64,000 nt of DNA from an uncultured Roseobacter sp. (GTDB lineage: Bacteria; Pseudomonadota; Alphaproteobacteria; Rhodobacterales; Rhodobacteraceae), in assembly GCA_947501635.1 (NCBI GenBank), contig CANMWT010000001.1:421249-485248 (forward strand), given 5' to 3'. Numbering within the stretch: the first letter of the stretch is position 1; every line of letters starts with the position of its first letter. The notes under the pieces are model-generated. The model had not been told where the DNA came from. It saw only the letters and a program-made list of their open reading frames with translations, and ran no database searches. The translations under genes were made by a program, and so were the position numbers. Shown here one piece after another: positions 15,780 through 23,930 of the stretch.

Positions 15780-16676
15780 CTAGCTCCCAAATCCTGCGAT
15801 ATCTTCGGGATCAGCCAGCCTGCGCACGGCTGGCCTTGGCCCTGACGCCACCCGGCGTGGCATAATGCGCGGCTCGGGTTCGGGCGCTGGTTCCGGCACG
15901 GTCACGGCGGAAGGGTGGCGCAGGTCCTTGGCGCGCGGCGCATCCATCTGAACAGTCTCATCCGAAGCCGGCGCAGGTGGTTCCGCACCAGTTAAAAGGG
16001 CGATGACATGCTCTGAGAACGCAGCTACTCCGCTTTCGATCCACACGGATTCATCTTCTCCGGCGCTGAGCGCAGATAGAAGGGAAACCGGATAGATCGC
16101 ATCAAAAAGGCCGTCGGTTTCATACTCTACGCGCTTGCGTACCCGCATTTTGTCGCGGTCGTTCTGAAGTTTGTCGAACTGCGTAATAAGCAGCAGGTTC
16201 TGACCGGAACTTTGCGGGGCCAGTATCTTCCAGATCGCCGCTTCTGACTGGCGCCAAGCTTGCGTCGCATGGGTGCACCAGATCACATGATCGCGCGGGG
16301 TGATAACGTTTTCCCACATCTCTGCAGGCATGTTGGGATCAGAAATCCCCGGCATGTCCAGCAGGTCGCACAGCTCTAGCGCCTCTGCTTCCATGTGCAC
16401 TTCGATCAAGGCGGTTTCGTCCATGCAGACAGACTCCAACCCGTCCAGTTCGATCTGCGTTCTAGTGCCATCGAAACCGATGGCGAAGGCGGCAGGTGCT
16501 CCGTAGGAAATCTGCACCGGCGGCAGGCGCGTCGCCGTTACCTTCATCGGTAGCGGCTGGCTGTCGAGGATGATGTTTGTCAGCGTGCTTTTGCCCGCGC
16601 TGAACTCGCCCATGAGCACAAGCCGCGGTTTTTGCTCTTCCTGCGGTGTGATGTCGATCATATCATCTTCATTCAT
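15780..16676 (-). CDS. Small P-loop GTPase with Pro/Arg-rich tail
   Basis: A 298-residue GTPase. G1 is GEFSAGKST (23-31), G3 is DMPG (107-110) and G4 is TQFD (165-168). Threonines around 46-48 (KVTATR) could serve as G2. A long proline- and arginine-rich tail follows from about 225 (PEPAPEPEPRIMPRRV...), probably unstructured. The motif IWCTHATQAWRQSE (132-145) recurs in the GTPase at 18909-20132. The ATG at 16676 overlaps the dynamin-like gene's stop and has GGAAGGA upstream; an upstream TTG is less likely. Cytosolic. Partner and effector unknown; the operon suggests control by phosphorylation. Confidence 0.85.
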   Translation of the reverse strand: MNEDDMIDITPQEEQKPRLVLMGEFSAGKSTLTNIILDSQPLPMKVTATRLPPVQISYGAPAAFAIGFDGTRTQIELDGLESVCMDETALIEVHMEAEALELCDLLDMPGISDPNMPAEMWENVITPRDHVIWCTHATQAWRQSEAAIWKILAPQSSGQNLLLITQFDKLQNDRDKMRVRKRVEYETDGLFDAIYPVSLLSALSAGEDESVWIESGVAAFSEHVIALLTGAEPPAPASDETVQMDAPRAKDLRHPSAVTVPEPAPEPEPRIMPRRVASGPRPAVRRLADPEDIAGFGS

Positions 16677-18766
16677 TCGGTTTTTCCTTCCCAATGCGTC
16701 GGTGCGGAATGGTGTTTGAAGTCTGCGATCAGGCCTTCGATCAGTTCGAGCCGCTTGCTTTCTTCCTTACCAAGGCAAATGCGCTGAAGCCCGTCCGCAT
16801 CCCCTTTCGAGCTGCCGATTTCGATCATGATGTCGCGGTTTTGCTCAAAGAAGGCATCCAGCGTGGCGATCAACTGTTCGTTGATTTGCGATGTCTGAAC
16901 CGTCTTCAGTTGTTCCATAAAGTCCTGAGTTTCGGCGGAAACCAGGGCGTGAAACTGTTTGGCGAAGGCCTGGTAGCCCCGCGTGCGCCGCCACCATGAC
17001 ACCCACCAGCTGTCATTGAAATCAAGCGCGATGGTCTGGGCGATCGTGACCGGAGCCGGAAACTCCTGAACTTCCGGCACATTCAGTTCGATCCCCTCAA
17101 CGGCGGTTCCGAATGCTTTGAAGTAAAGCTCGGCGATATCCACGACAGCCAGTTCATAATGGTCTTTGGCCGAGCGTTGCGCGCGCACGGCAAAGACCGA
17201 ATACGCCGATTTCAACAACATGCGCAGACCGGTCGGGTCATAGCTCCAGACCTTGCTGTCGCCTTTGTTTTCAAGGTGCGTGATAAGCGAATGCGTGGCG
17301 CGTTCGATAAAGTTGATATGCGCCCGGTCTGCGCGGGCCTGATAGCTCGCGATGATCTCTGCGGTTTTTGCTGCAAGTTCCGCACGGTGCCGATCGGCAA
17401 GAGCGTTCAACTCGCTTCGCACTTCATGCATGCTCATCGTGATCTGCGCTTGCTCGCCTTCGACGCGCACTTTGTTGGCGGCCTGCTGGCCGCTGGCCAC
17501 GCTAATCGCGGAAGACGCGATTTTGTGCAGTTGAGGATCCCCCAGCTTTTCCACGATCCGCTCTGCAACAACGCGGTTCAGATCAGGCAGACCCGAGATG
17601 TGCCAAATGATTTCCGCTGGCGGACGCTGGCGCAAATTGCTGCTGTCCTTGGCGTCGGCCCACTTCAACAAGGCATCCGAGCTGGCGTCGGAAATCCCCT
17701 TGATGTCGTCGGCCAGCACCATGTTGGCCCAATACGCGCTGCCAAAGACGATTTGTGCGTCTTCGGGGCCTTTGTGATCGGCCAGAACCTGACGGATGCT
17801 CGTTTCGATCTCTGGAATCTGGGTCGCAGGATCGCTTAACTCGTCGATGCGGTTCACAAAGATAATGACATCGCGGGACTGCAGGCTCGAAATCATGCGG
17901 ATCAGCGCCATGTCGACCGACGTCAGCGCTTGATGGGCCGACAGAACCACAACACACAACTTGCTCGCGCGCACGGCATTGATGGTCACCTGCTCGCGCA
18001 TCATGAAGGTGTCATTCACACCGGGCGTGTCGCGCAGGCACATGCGGAAAGGTTTGCTGTTGCTGCGCAGGAACAGATCCGCAGACCGGGTGATATCCGC
18101 AAAACGCCCCTGGTTTTCCACATCACCCGATGTGTCGTCCTCGTCATAGAAGTCATCACCGATGCAGATGTATCGTTCCAGCAGGTTTTTGTCGAAGTAA
18201 CCGTATTCGTGTTCCTGACCCAGCAGCAGTTCGAACTTGCGTCCCAGCCGGCGGCGCGATTTGTCGCGTAACACTTCGATTTGCTGGCGGATGTTGTCGA
18301 GCTCGCTTTCAGAACCGGCACGCCCCGCCAATTCCCCCAGCCGGCCGCCTTTGTGCACAAGCCGGTCCCATTCGTCTTCTTCCATCATCTGGAAACGCGC
18401 GCTGATGTCTTTCTTTTCGGCGCCGGGGCTCAGATGCAGGGAAGTGATTACAGATGTCCAGGGGTTCACATCGGAAGGCAAAAGATCGGACCAGCCGGCC
18501 ATGGCGTTAACCAAGGTTGTTTTGCCCGATTTGACTTGCCCCAGAAAGGTGATTGCTGGTTCGAAGGCATCCAATTCCTTGCGCAACCGCGTCACGGCGC
18601 GCCGCGCGGCGGAACCGGTGGCTTCTTCAAGACTTTCAAGAGCGTTTTCAACCATTTCAACGCGTTGCGAGAAGGCCTCCAGCGGTTCAAGACCGGCGGT
18701 CAGGAACTGGGGCTGCGCCACGACATCTGTCGGTTCATCCGTGCTGATGGGTGTCTCTATGTTCAT
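16673..18766 (-). CDS. Dynamin-like GTPase
   Basis: A 697-residue protein. The GTPase domain occupies about residues 60-400: G1 GQVKSGKT (76-83), G3 DTPG (246-249), G4 NRID (305-308). Long helical stalk segments follow (400-540, 560-690). A tryptophan/arginine patch SWWVSWWRRTRGYQ near 590-605 is typical of the membrane-contact region of bacterial dynamin-like proteins. Such proteins bind and reshape membranes on GTP hydrolysis. Its ATG overlaps the stop of a 49-codon gene, and its stop overlaps the next GTPase start, so it is fully coupled in the operon. The C-terminal domain order fits dynamin-like proteins rather than Era-type GTPases. Confidence 0.85.
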   Translation of the reverse strand: MNIETPISTDEPTDVVAQPQFLTAGLEPLEAFSQRVEMVENALESLEEATGSAARRAVTRLRKELDAFEPAITFLGQVKSGKTTLVNAMAGWSDLLPSDVNPWTSVITSLHLSPGAEKKDISARFQMMEEDEWDRLVHKGGRLGELAGRAGSESELDNIRQQIEVLRDKSRRRLGRKFELLLGQEHEYGYFDKNLLERYICIGDDFYDEDDTSGDVENQGRFADITRSADLFLRSNSKPFRMCLRDTPGVNDTFMMREQVTINAVRASKLCVVVLSAHQALTSVDMALIRMISSLQSRDVIIFVNRIDELSDPATQIPEIETSIRQVLADHKGPEDAQIVFGSAYWANMVLADDIKGISDASSDALLKWADAKDSSNLRQRPPAEIIWHISGLPDLNRVVAERIVEKLGDPQLHKIASSAISVASGQQAANKVRVEGEQAQITMSMHEVRSELNALADRHRAELAAKTAEIIASYQARADRAHINFIERATHSLITHLENKGDSKVWSYDPTGLRMLLKSAYSVFAVRAQRSAKDHYELAVVDIAELYFKAFGTAVEGIELNVPEVQEFPAPVTIAQTIALDFNDSWWVSWWRRTRGYQAFAKQFHALVSAETQDFMEQLKTVQTSQINEQLIATLDAFFEQNRDIMIEIGSSKGDADGLQRICLGKEESKRLELIEGLIADFKHHSAPTHWEGKTE

Positions 18767-18912
18767 ACTAATACCTGTTTTTCATTAACGGCGCCCTGCT
18801 TTGACGCTGATGGGTTGAGAACAAGGCGATTTGTGCCGACGATGCGGCCCTGCTTGCCTGTCCCGGTCGTGCTCCGAAGCTTTGAGGTATGGTCGTGGTG
18901 TGCCTGTGTCAT
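18763..18912 (-). CDS. Very short gene (49 residues) linking two GTPase genes
   Basis: The 142-base gap between the first GTPase gene and the dynamin-like gene is filled by one uninterrupted frame. Its ATG (18912-18910) overlaps the upstream TGA as ATGA. Its TGA (18765-18763) overlaps the downstream ATG in the same way. The product is a basic, polar peptide beginning MTQAHHDHTSKLRS, with the middle GTGKQGRIVGTNRLV, and no membrane segment. Two precise stop/start overlaps make a real gene likely, though the product may mainly couple translation. I do not recognise the peptide. Confidence 0.7.
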   Translation of the reverse strand: MTQAHHDHTSKLRSTTGTGKQGRIVGTNRLVLNPSASKQGAVNEKQVLV

Positions 18913-20132
18913 GCGTAAGCCACCTCCGCCATTTCTTTTTTCAGCTGCAAAAGCGCGCTTACGGCATCCCGTGCTGCAGTATCTGTGCCTTCAAGTTGCA
19001 GCAGCATAATGACCTGTTCACTCTCCAGCACATCCTCGCGCAGCGCGTTGAGATGCGCGTCGTCGCTGCCGGCGTCCATGAGCAGGGTAGCCATCGCCTG
19101 TGCCGCCTGCGCGGAATGCGCCAGCATCTCTTTGGGTTGTGGAGCGCCGCCGGCACTTGCAGCCATCTCGTCGGCACAATCCTGCAAAATGGCCAGTGCG
19201 GTCTCAACCGCCTCGGTCCGCTTCATCGGAGCAATCTCAGGCGTGCCGGTCGTAGACGACGTGCCTTTGTCTTCCTCGCCGCGGTGTTGCGACCGTTGCG
19301 GCTCGACCATTTTGGGGCTGACGTGGGCAAGCAGCATCTGCACATAGTCCAGATCTGCACGGCGGCCGGTGTCTATGTGGTTGTGCAAGTTATCCCGCAA
19401 GGCCTTACCACCGCTCGAGGCCCAAAGCGCTGGGTCTGCCAGCTCTCCCTCTTCATGCGCCGCGATTGCCTGTTTGGTCGCAATCGGGAACAGGCTCAGG
19501 AACTCTTCGGACCAGTCGTTCTCAAAGCGCGTGGTCTGCGCCTGCAAAGTTCCCTTCATCTGCAACTGGTCCGCTTTAGTAAGCGCCAGAAAGCTATGGT
19601 CTTTTAATTCTTCCGGGAAGTGGGCCCATGTTTCGCTTTCGGCCGCTTGAAAATCCTGTGTGCACCAAATGGTGAAGTCTGTCGTTTCAATTGCGTAGTT
19701 GAGGGCACGTTTTTGTGCATCCGCCGCTGCGGCCAAGCTGACCTCGGTCAGGGTTTTATCCGCCAGCTGTGGCAATGGCAGCAACTGTGTCACCCGGAAC
19801 ACGCCCGCGGGCAGATTATGCTGATGCGCACGTCCCGCACTTTCGCTGGGCTTGCCGTCCTGAGTTTCAAACAAAACGCGTTCAGAGGGCCCATAGCCGA
19901 CTTCGAACACTGGCACGCCAACAAGGTCCGGTACTTCGGCACCTGCCAGCAGCATCCGCATCAGGCTGGTCTTGCCGACACCGGGGTATCCGATGATGGT
20001 GACTTGTGCCGGCTTTTGAAGCTGGTCGAGCAGTTTCCGGCCGACATTCAAAAGTTCGCCGGTTAGCAGCCCGTCTTCGACGGCGCGTTCAAGATTATGC
20101 ATTGTGGTTTGAAAATCAGCGGGTTGCATCAT
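18909..20132 (-). CDS. P-loop GTPase-like protein (first GTPase of the operon)
   Basis: A 407-residue protein with G1 GYPGVGKTS (48-56) and G4 TKAD (185-188). No clear DxxG (G3) is visible, so hydrolysis may be altered. IWCTQDFQAAESETW (155-169) matches the motif in the GTPase at 15780-16676, so the two are probably diverged relatives. A low-complexity linker near 300-330 is followed by a helical C-terminal region. The start chosen is the first of two adjacent ATGs (20132), whose ATGA overlaps the PP2C stop. It follows the phosphatase gene directly and begins the GTPase half of the operon. Confidence 0.8.
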   Translation of the reverse strand: MMQPADFQTTMHNLERAVEDGLLTGELLNVGRKLLDQLQKPAQVTIIGYPGVGKTSLMRMLLAGAEVPDLVGVPVFEVGYGPSERVLFETQDGKPSESAGRAHQHNLPAGVFRVTQLLPLPQLADKTLTEVSLAAAADAQKRALNYAIETTDFTIWCTQDFQAAESETWAHFPEELKDHSFLALTKADQLQMKGTLQAQTTRFENDWSEEFLSLFPIATKQAIAAHEEGELADPALWASSGGKALRDNLHNHIDTGRRADLDYVQMLLAHVSPKMVEPQRSQHRGEEDKGTSSTTGTPEIAPMKRTEAVETALAILQDCADEMAASAGGAPQPKEMLAHSAQAAQAMATLLMDAGSDDAHLNALREDVLESEQVIMLLQLEGTDTAARDAVSALLQLKKEMAEVAYA

Positions 20133-20998
20133 CTCTCTTGTCTCCGCAATGCGCTGTTTTCGCCGTTCAAAAAGCTTTCTTTCTGGCAAGCTGTCCCAAA
20201 TCCGGCACCACGATCCGACACCTTCAGGACGCAAAGCGATACGTTATCCTGCTCAGGATCATCCAGCTCGACGACAGATTGCAAAAGTTTGGAGCCGATA
20301 TCGGCACTGGGCTGGTCGCGCGATTCAAAAACCACACGAGCTATTTCCTGTTCTCCGATGAACTGCAGCCCATCACTGGCGGCAATCAGGATGTCGTTGT
20401 CCCGCAATTCGATTGGGGTGTCGCGACAGTCGATCTCGGGGATCGCGGCACCGATCAGTACTGAAGTCAAACAGCTGCGATCGGGGTGCTGCTCTGCCTC
20501 TTCAGGGGCCATTTCACCGGTTGCGACCAGCTTTTCCAACCTGCTGGCCAGTGAATGCTCTTCGTTCAACCGGAAAAGCCTGCTGCCCCGGAAAAGGTAC
20601 AAAGGCGAATCCCCGATCGAAATCCAGTACAACCGGTTTCCGAAAACAACGGGCGCCACAAGGGTCGAGCCCATGCCATGCATCTGCGGTTGATGTTCCG
20701 CAACATGGCCGACGCTCTTGTTTGCCTCGATCACCGCACGATGCAATATCTTGCCGATATTGCTTTCCATGTCGTCGGGCCCGTCAGCCAACATCTTCAA
20801 TTCACTAAATATTTCTGTAACAACAATTTTGCTCGCGATATCACCCGCAAGATGACCGCCCATGCCGTCTGCCAGCACGATAAAGCCAAGATCTGCGCCA
20901 TCGGCGAAGTCTATGGCGACTGCATCCTCTTGCTGATCGCGACGCCCCACGCTGATGGCGGGCGCCGCGTCATAGGTGTATCTTGCGCTATCAGGCAT
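20129..20998 (-). CDS. PP2C-family Ser/Thr protein phosphatase
   Basis: A 289-residue soluble phosphatase with the PP2C metal-site motifs in order: GRRDQQEDA (RxDxxED), VLADGMGGHLAG, GSTLVAPV, ISIGDSPLY, AASDGL and DDPEQDNVS. These bind two Mn or Mg ions and remove phosphate from Ser/Thr. I chose ATG 20998, which overlaps the FHA stop by eight bases, over an upstream in-frame start. It has no membrane segment or sensor domain. It presumably reverses the action of the kinase encoded first in the operon, on the FHA protein or the GTPases. Confidence 0.9.
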   Translation of the reverse strand: MPDSARYTYDAAPAISVGRRDQQEDAVAIDFADGADLGFIVLADGMGGHLAGDIASKIVVTEIFSELKMLADGPDDMESNIGKILHRAVIEANKSVGHVAEHQPQMHGMGSTLVAPVVFGNRLYWISIGDSPLYLFRGSRLFRLNEEHSLASRLEKLVATGEMAPEEAEQHPDRSCLTSVLIGAAIPEIDCRDTPIELRDNDILIAASDGLQFIGEQEIARVVFESRDQPSADIGSKLLQSVVELDDPEQDNVSLCVLKVSDRGAGFGTACQKESFLNGENSALRRQER

Positions 20999-22229
20999 GC
21001 TTTGCGACCTGTTCTTCGGTCTCTGCCCAGCTGAAATCGTCGGCGCAGAACGAGATAAAGCGCAACGTGGTCTCACCCAGACGGATAAGGTCCTTGGATT
21101 TCAGCTCTTCCGTGCTGAGCAGTGGGATATTGTTGATCCGAACAAGGTTCGTTTTGCCGCTATGACCCACGAAAAACTTGTTTTGCTCGGCATCGTAAGC
21201 GATCGAGATGTGGTTATCGCGCGAGATGCTGTTGTCGCCAAAGTTCAGACATACCGTCTGATCCGTGCCGCGCCCTACTTTGGTGACGCCGTCCTTGAGC
21301 GCGAAAGACTCGCCGCGGCCCATTTCCGAGACAACAACAAGCCACCCCACGGGGAACTTGCTGCCGGCGCCCGATTCTGCAGCGAACGGGTCTTTTTGTT
21401 CGATTGCGGCGGCGTTAAAGCCCAGCAAACGCGTTTTCACCCGACCTGAACGGCCAGAGCCGCGGCCTTTGGCGGGGGATGGCATCTGCACAGGTGCGTC
21501 CATCGCATCCGCCAGCGGCTTGAGTTCCTCTGGCGCCTCTTCCGTTGGGGGCACTGCGACGGCTTTTGGTGCCTGCGGCTCCGCAGCCGGCTCGACAGGC
21601 GACAGGATGTTCCGACGCATCGGGCTGATGCTTCTGGATATGCTGACGGCTGTCTCTCGGCTTTCGCGCAAGCGCTCGAACGGGTCAGGCAGATCCAGAT
21701 CTGCGACGTCTTCCTCGGTGTCTTCGACAGCTTCAGTCGTTTCATCCGCTTGCGCAGCTACGTCTATTTTGTCTTCTTCCGTGTCGTCCGCAGCGTCCAG
21801 AAAGAAGTTATCTTCAGTCGCCGCAGCACTGTGCGTTTCTTCTTCAGCGACGGTCTGAGGCTCCGGCATTACCGGTTCTTGCGTGGCGTTCGCCATGGCT
21901 TCCCGACTTTGCGCCATGCGCTCACGGTCGATGGCCTCGAGCATGGACTGCACCTCGTCATCGTCGTCATCATAGTCTTCATATTCCGCCAGCTCATCAT
22001 CATCGGCCATGTTCATCGCCATGAAGGATGCTTGCGCATCAAGCTCTGCTTCGGGTGCCGGTGCAGCCGATGTCTCCATCGCCATGGGCTCTTGTGCCTC
22101 AGGGGTCAGAGGGGTTTTGAGCACCAACGGCTCGACCGGTGCGTCCAGCGCCGTTCCGGCGACGGCGTCATCTGCCGCGCTTGGCGCTGTGGCACGCTTT
22201 TCTTTGATGATGTCGCGGATAAATCTCAT
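20991..22229 (-). CDS. FHA-domain protein with long acidic disordered N-terminus
   Basis: A 412-residue protein. Residues about 20-280 are low-complexity and strongly acidic (a run near 75-90 is mostly Asp/Glu/Tyr), with a Ser/Arg cluster around 195-210 (ETAVSISRSISPMRRN) that could be phosphorylated. Residues about 300-395 form an FHA domain: TKVGRGTDQTV, DNSISRDNHISI and NNIPL. FHA domains bind phosphothreonine, so this is the likely phospho-adaptor between the kinase and its targets. The start has GAGGAGA upstream and lies 11 bases after the kinase stop. No secretion motif or membrane segment is seen. Confidence 0.88.
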   Translation of the reverse strand: MRFIRDIIKEKRATAPSAADDAVAGTALDAPVEPLVLKTPLTPEAQEPMAMETSAAPAPEAELDAQASFMAMNMADDDELAEYEDYDDDDDEVQSMLEAIDRERMAQSREAMANATQEPVMPEPQTVAEEETHSAAATEDNFFLDAADDTEEDKIDVAAQADETTEAVEDTEEDVADLDLPDPFERLRESRETAVSISRSISPMRRNILSPVEPAAEPQAPKAVAVPPTEEAPEELKPLADAMDAPVQMPSPAKGRGSGRSGRVKTRLLGFNAAAIEQKDPFAAESGAGSKFPVGWLVVVSEMGRGESFALKDGVTKVGRGTDQTVCLNFGDNSISRDNHISIAYDAEQNKFFVGHSGKTNLVRINNIPLLSTEELKSKDLIRLGETTLRFISFCADDFSWAETEEQVAKHA

Positions 22230-22240
22230 CTGGGTTCTCC

Positions 22241-23545
22241 TCAGGAATTTGACGTGGCAGGGTCAGTGCCGCGATTTTTTGAAAAACAGCGGGAAATTAG
22301 GCTGGATAGAAGGCTCTTTGCGGGGTTTGTGTTTTCGGTGTTTTCGCCGTTCGAGGCATCCTCCCCCGCCAGCGCTGCCAGCCGGGTCTCGATTTCAGCC
22401 TCTTGTTCTTGCTGCCAGCGCTCAAAATCGTCGATCGGATTACCGAAGATATCGACCAGTGTCTTGGGTGCCTGCGCGTTGCGCTGCGCCTCGGCCTCGG
22501 CCGCTTTGATTTGGCGCGCAGTGCCCGAGCTGCCGTTTTTGTCCAGCTGTGTATTGGTGATCTCGACAATGCGGGCGATCTCGTTTTCCAGATTCGGATC
22601 AAAACGGATCATCGCACGGGGCAATGGGTGCTTTTTGGGCTGCTTTTCAATGTCCTCCAGCCACTCGGCGGCGGATTGATAGCGGTTTTTCTGACGCATC
22701 TTCAAAGCGCGGTCGACAGTGACCAGTATGTTGTAGTCGAACGGCCACTCGCCCTCGACCAGCGGGACATACAGATCAGGCTTGCCTGCAGTCAGTGATT
22801 TGAGCCTCTCAAAGCTGTCCGGCGGCGCATCGCCTGTAATCATGTAGTGGAACGTCGCGCCCAGGGCATAGATGTCACTGGAAAAGTCGTGTCTGCCTTT
22901 GGGGGTGTAGAACTCATAGGGCGAATAGCCGTCCTTGACCGCAAATATAGTCGGCCGCGACTGGTCTGTGTGCTCTTTCGAGGCGCCAAAATCGATCATT
23001 GTGACATGCCCGTCTTCATCGATCATGATGTTGTCGGGGGATACATCCCTGTGCAGCACGTCGTTCTGGTGAATAAAGCCGATGGCATGCAGGCATTGGT
23101 GCAGGGCGGAGCTGACGAATTCATTGTTGACCCGCTCAGGCTCGTCCTCAAGCACGGTGATGAAGTCGGCACCTTTGATCTGGTCCAGCGCCATATAGGC
23201 TGTGTTGTTTTCTTCAAATACCTGATGCACCGCGACAATGCCGGGATGGACCAGTTTGGCCAGCTGGCGTGCTTCGCGGATGAACTGCGATTTGATTGCC
23301 TGAAACTGTGCGCCGACTTCTTCGGACGCCGGTTGAACGATCTTGCCGCGACGCTGACACAGCTCGGCGGGGAAACACTCTTTGACCACCACCTGACGCG
23401 CCAGGCTGTCGCGCGCGATGTAAGTGGTGCCGAACCCGCCGCTTTGAAGCTTCGCCTGAATCAGAAATTGGCCGTTGAGCAGCTCTGTCCCAACTTCCAA
23501 ATCTTCTGCATCAGCGAAGTTTTCTCCCGCTAGCATGTGGTTCAC
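22241..23545 (-). CDS. Cytosolic Ser/Thr protein kinase, first gene of the operon
   Basis: A 434-residue Hanks-type kinase without a membrane segment or extracellular sensor. Motifs are the glycine loop LQSGGFGTTY (33-42), VVVKECFP (catalytic Lys 55), Glu 91 in the C-helix, HRDVSPDN (165-172), DFG (185-187) and the peptide-binding end GYSPYEFY. The kinase domain ends near 305; a helical, charged tail follows and contains the repeat-like Gln/Glu-rich FERWQQEQEAEIE. The K-E-x-P form of the lysine motif is shared with several bacterial kinases near FHA and PP2C genes. It probably autophosphorylates and phosphorylates the FHA protein and GTPases encoded downstream. Confidence 0.9.
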   Translation of the reverse strand: MNHMLAGENFADAEDLEVGTELLNGQFLIQAKLQSGGFGTTYIARDSLARQVVVKECFPAELCQRRGKIVQPASEEVGAQFQAIKSQFIREARQLAKLVHPGIVAVHQVFEENNTAYMALDQIKGADFITVLEDEPERVNNEFVSSALHQCLHAIGFIHQNDVLHRDVSPDNIMIDEDGHVTMIDFGASKEHTDQSRPTIFAVKDGYSPYEFYTPKGRHDFSSDIYALGATFHYMITGDAPPDSFERLKSLTAGKPDLYVPLVEGEWPFDYNILVTVDRALKMRQKNRYQSAAEWLEDIEKQPKKHPLPRAMIRFDPNLENEIARIVEITNTQLDKNGSSGTARQIKAAEAEAQRNAQAPKTLVDIFGNPIDDFERWQQEQEAEIETRLAALAGEDASNGENTENTNPAKSLLSSLISRCFSKNRGTDPATSNS

Positions 23546-23930
23546 TGGTCTTATCCGTTTGCCAAAGTTTCAGTTGGACGCAGGTCCGGCTACTCTTTTA
23601 ATGCTTTATTATTCTTCCCAGATTGTGCGGATAAAAAGGCAGCGGTTTGTCAGCTGTGTGTTGTTTGCAAGTGGTAAAAACAGTGTTTCCAGCGCTTTCA
23701 GATCTCTAAAAATGTTCGTTAAAATATTGAATTAAATTGGAAAAATGATCTTCTTCAAAGTGGGCCATTTTGAGCAAGAAAGCTCTTAAACACGTGCCAA
23801 GAGCGCGATGTGCAGCCTTTTGCAATGCCGTTCGCGCAGCGGGCGAAACCATCAAATTCCTCGGAATGCCCGCGATTTCCCTGTGGATTCTTATGGTTGC
23901 ACAATTCTGAATTGCGCCCACAATGCGTCC
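23546..23930. promoter_or_regulatory. Divergent intergenic region between kinase and Mla operons
   Basis: This 385-base gap is clearly AT-richer than its neighbours around 23590-23760. It must hold the promoters for both the minus-strand kinase operon and the plus-strand Mla operon. I see no convincing gene. The open frame running into the Mla permease from 23808 lacks a ribosome-binding site and looks non-coding before 23931. No long inverted repeat stands out. Confidence 0.5.

Noticed and set aside
14517..23545. Type VI secretion regulatory cluster
   Set aside because: Kinase, FHA and PP2C genes are typical of type VI loci, but no Tss gene is present in the window and three GTPases are not part of such loci.
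23601..23745. Short plus-strand frame in the divergent promoter region
   Set aside because: No ribosome-binding site, AT-rich composition and no coupling to a neighbour; most likely non-coding.
23808..23930. Longer N-terminus for the MlaE permease
   Set aside because: The extra 41 codons lack a ribosome site, contain four Cys and low-complexity sequence, and lie in the AT-rich promoter zone; ATG 23931 begins the STAS domain.
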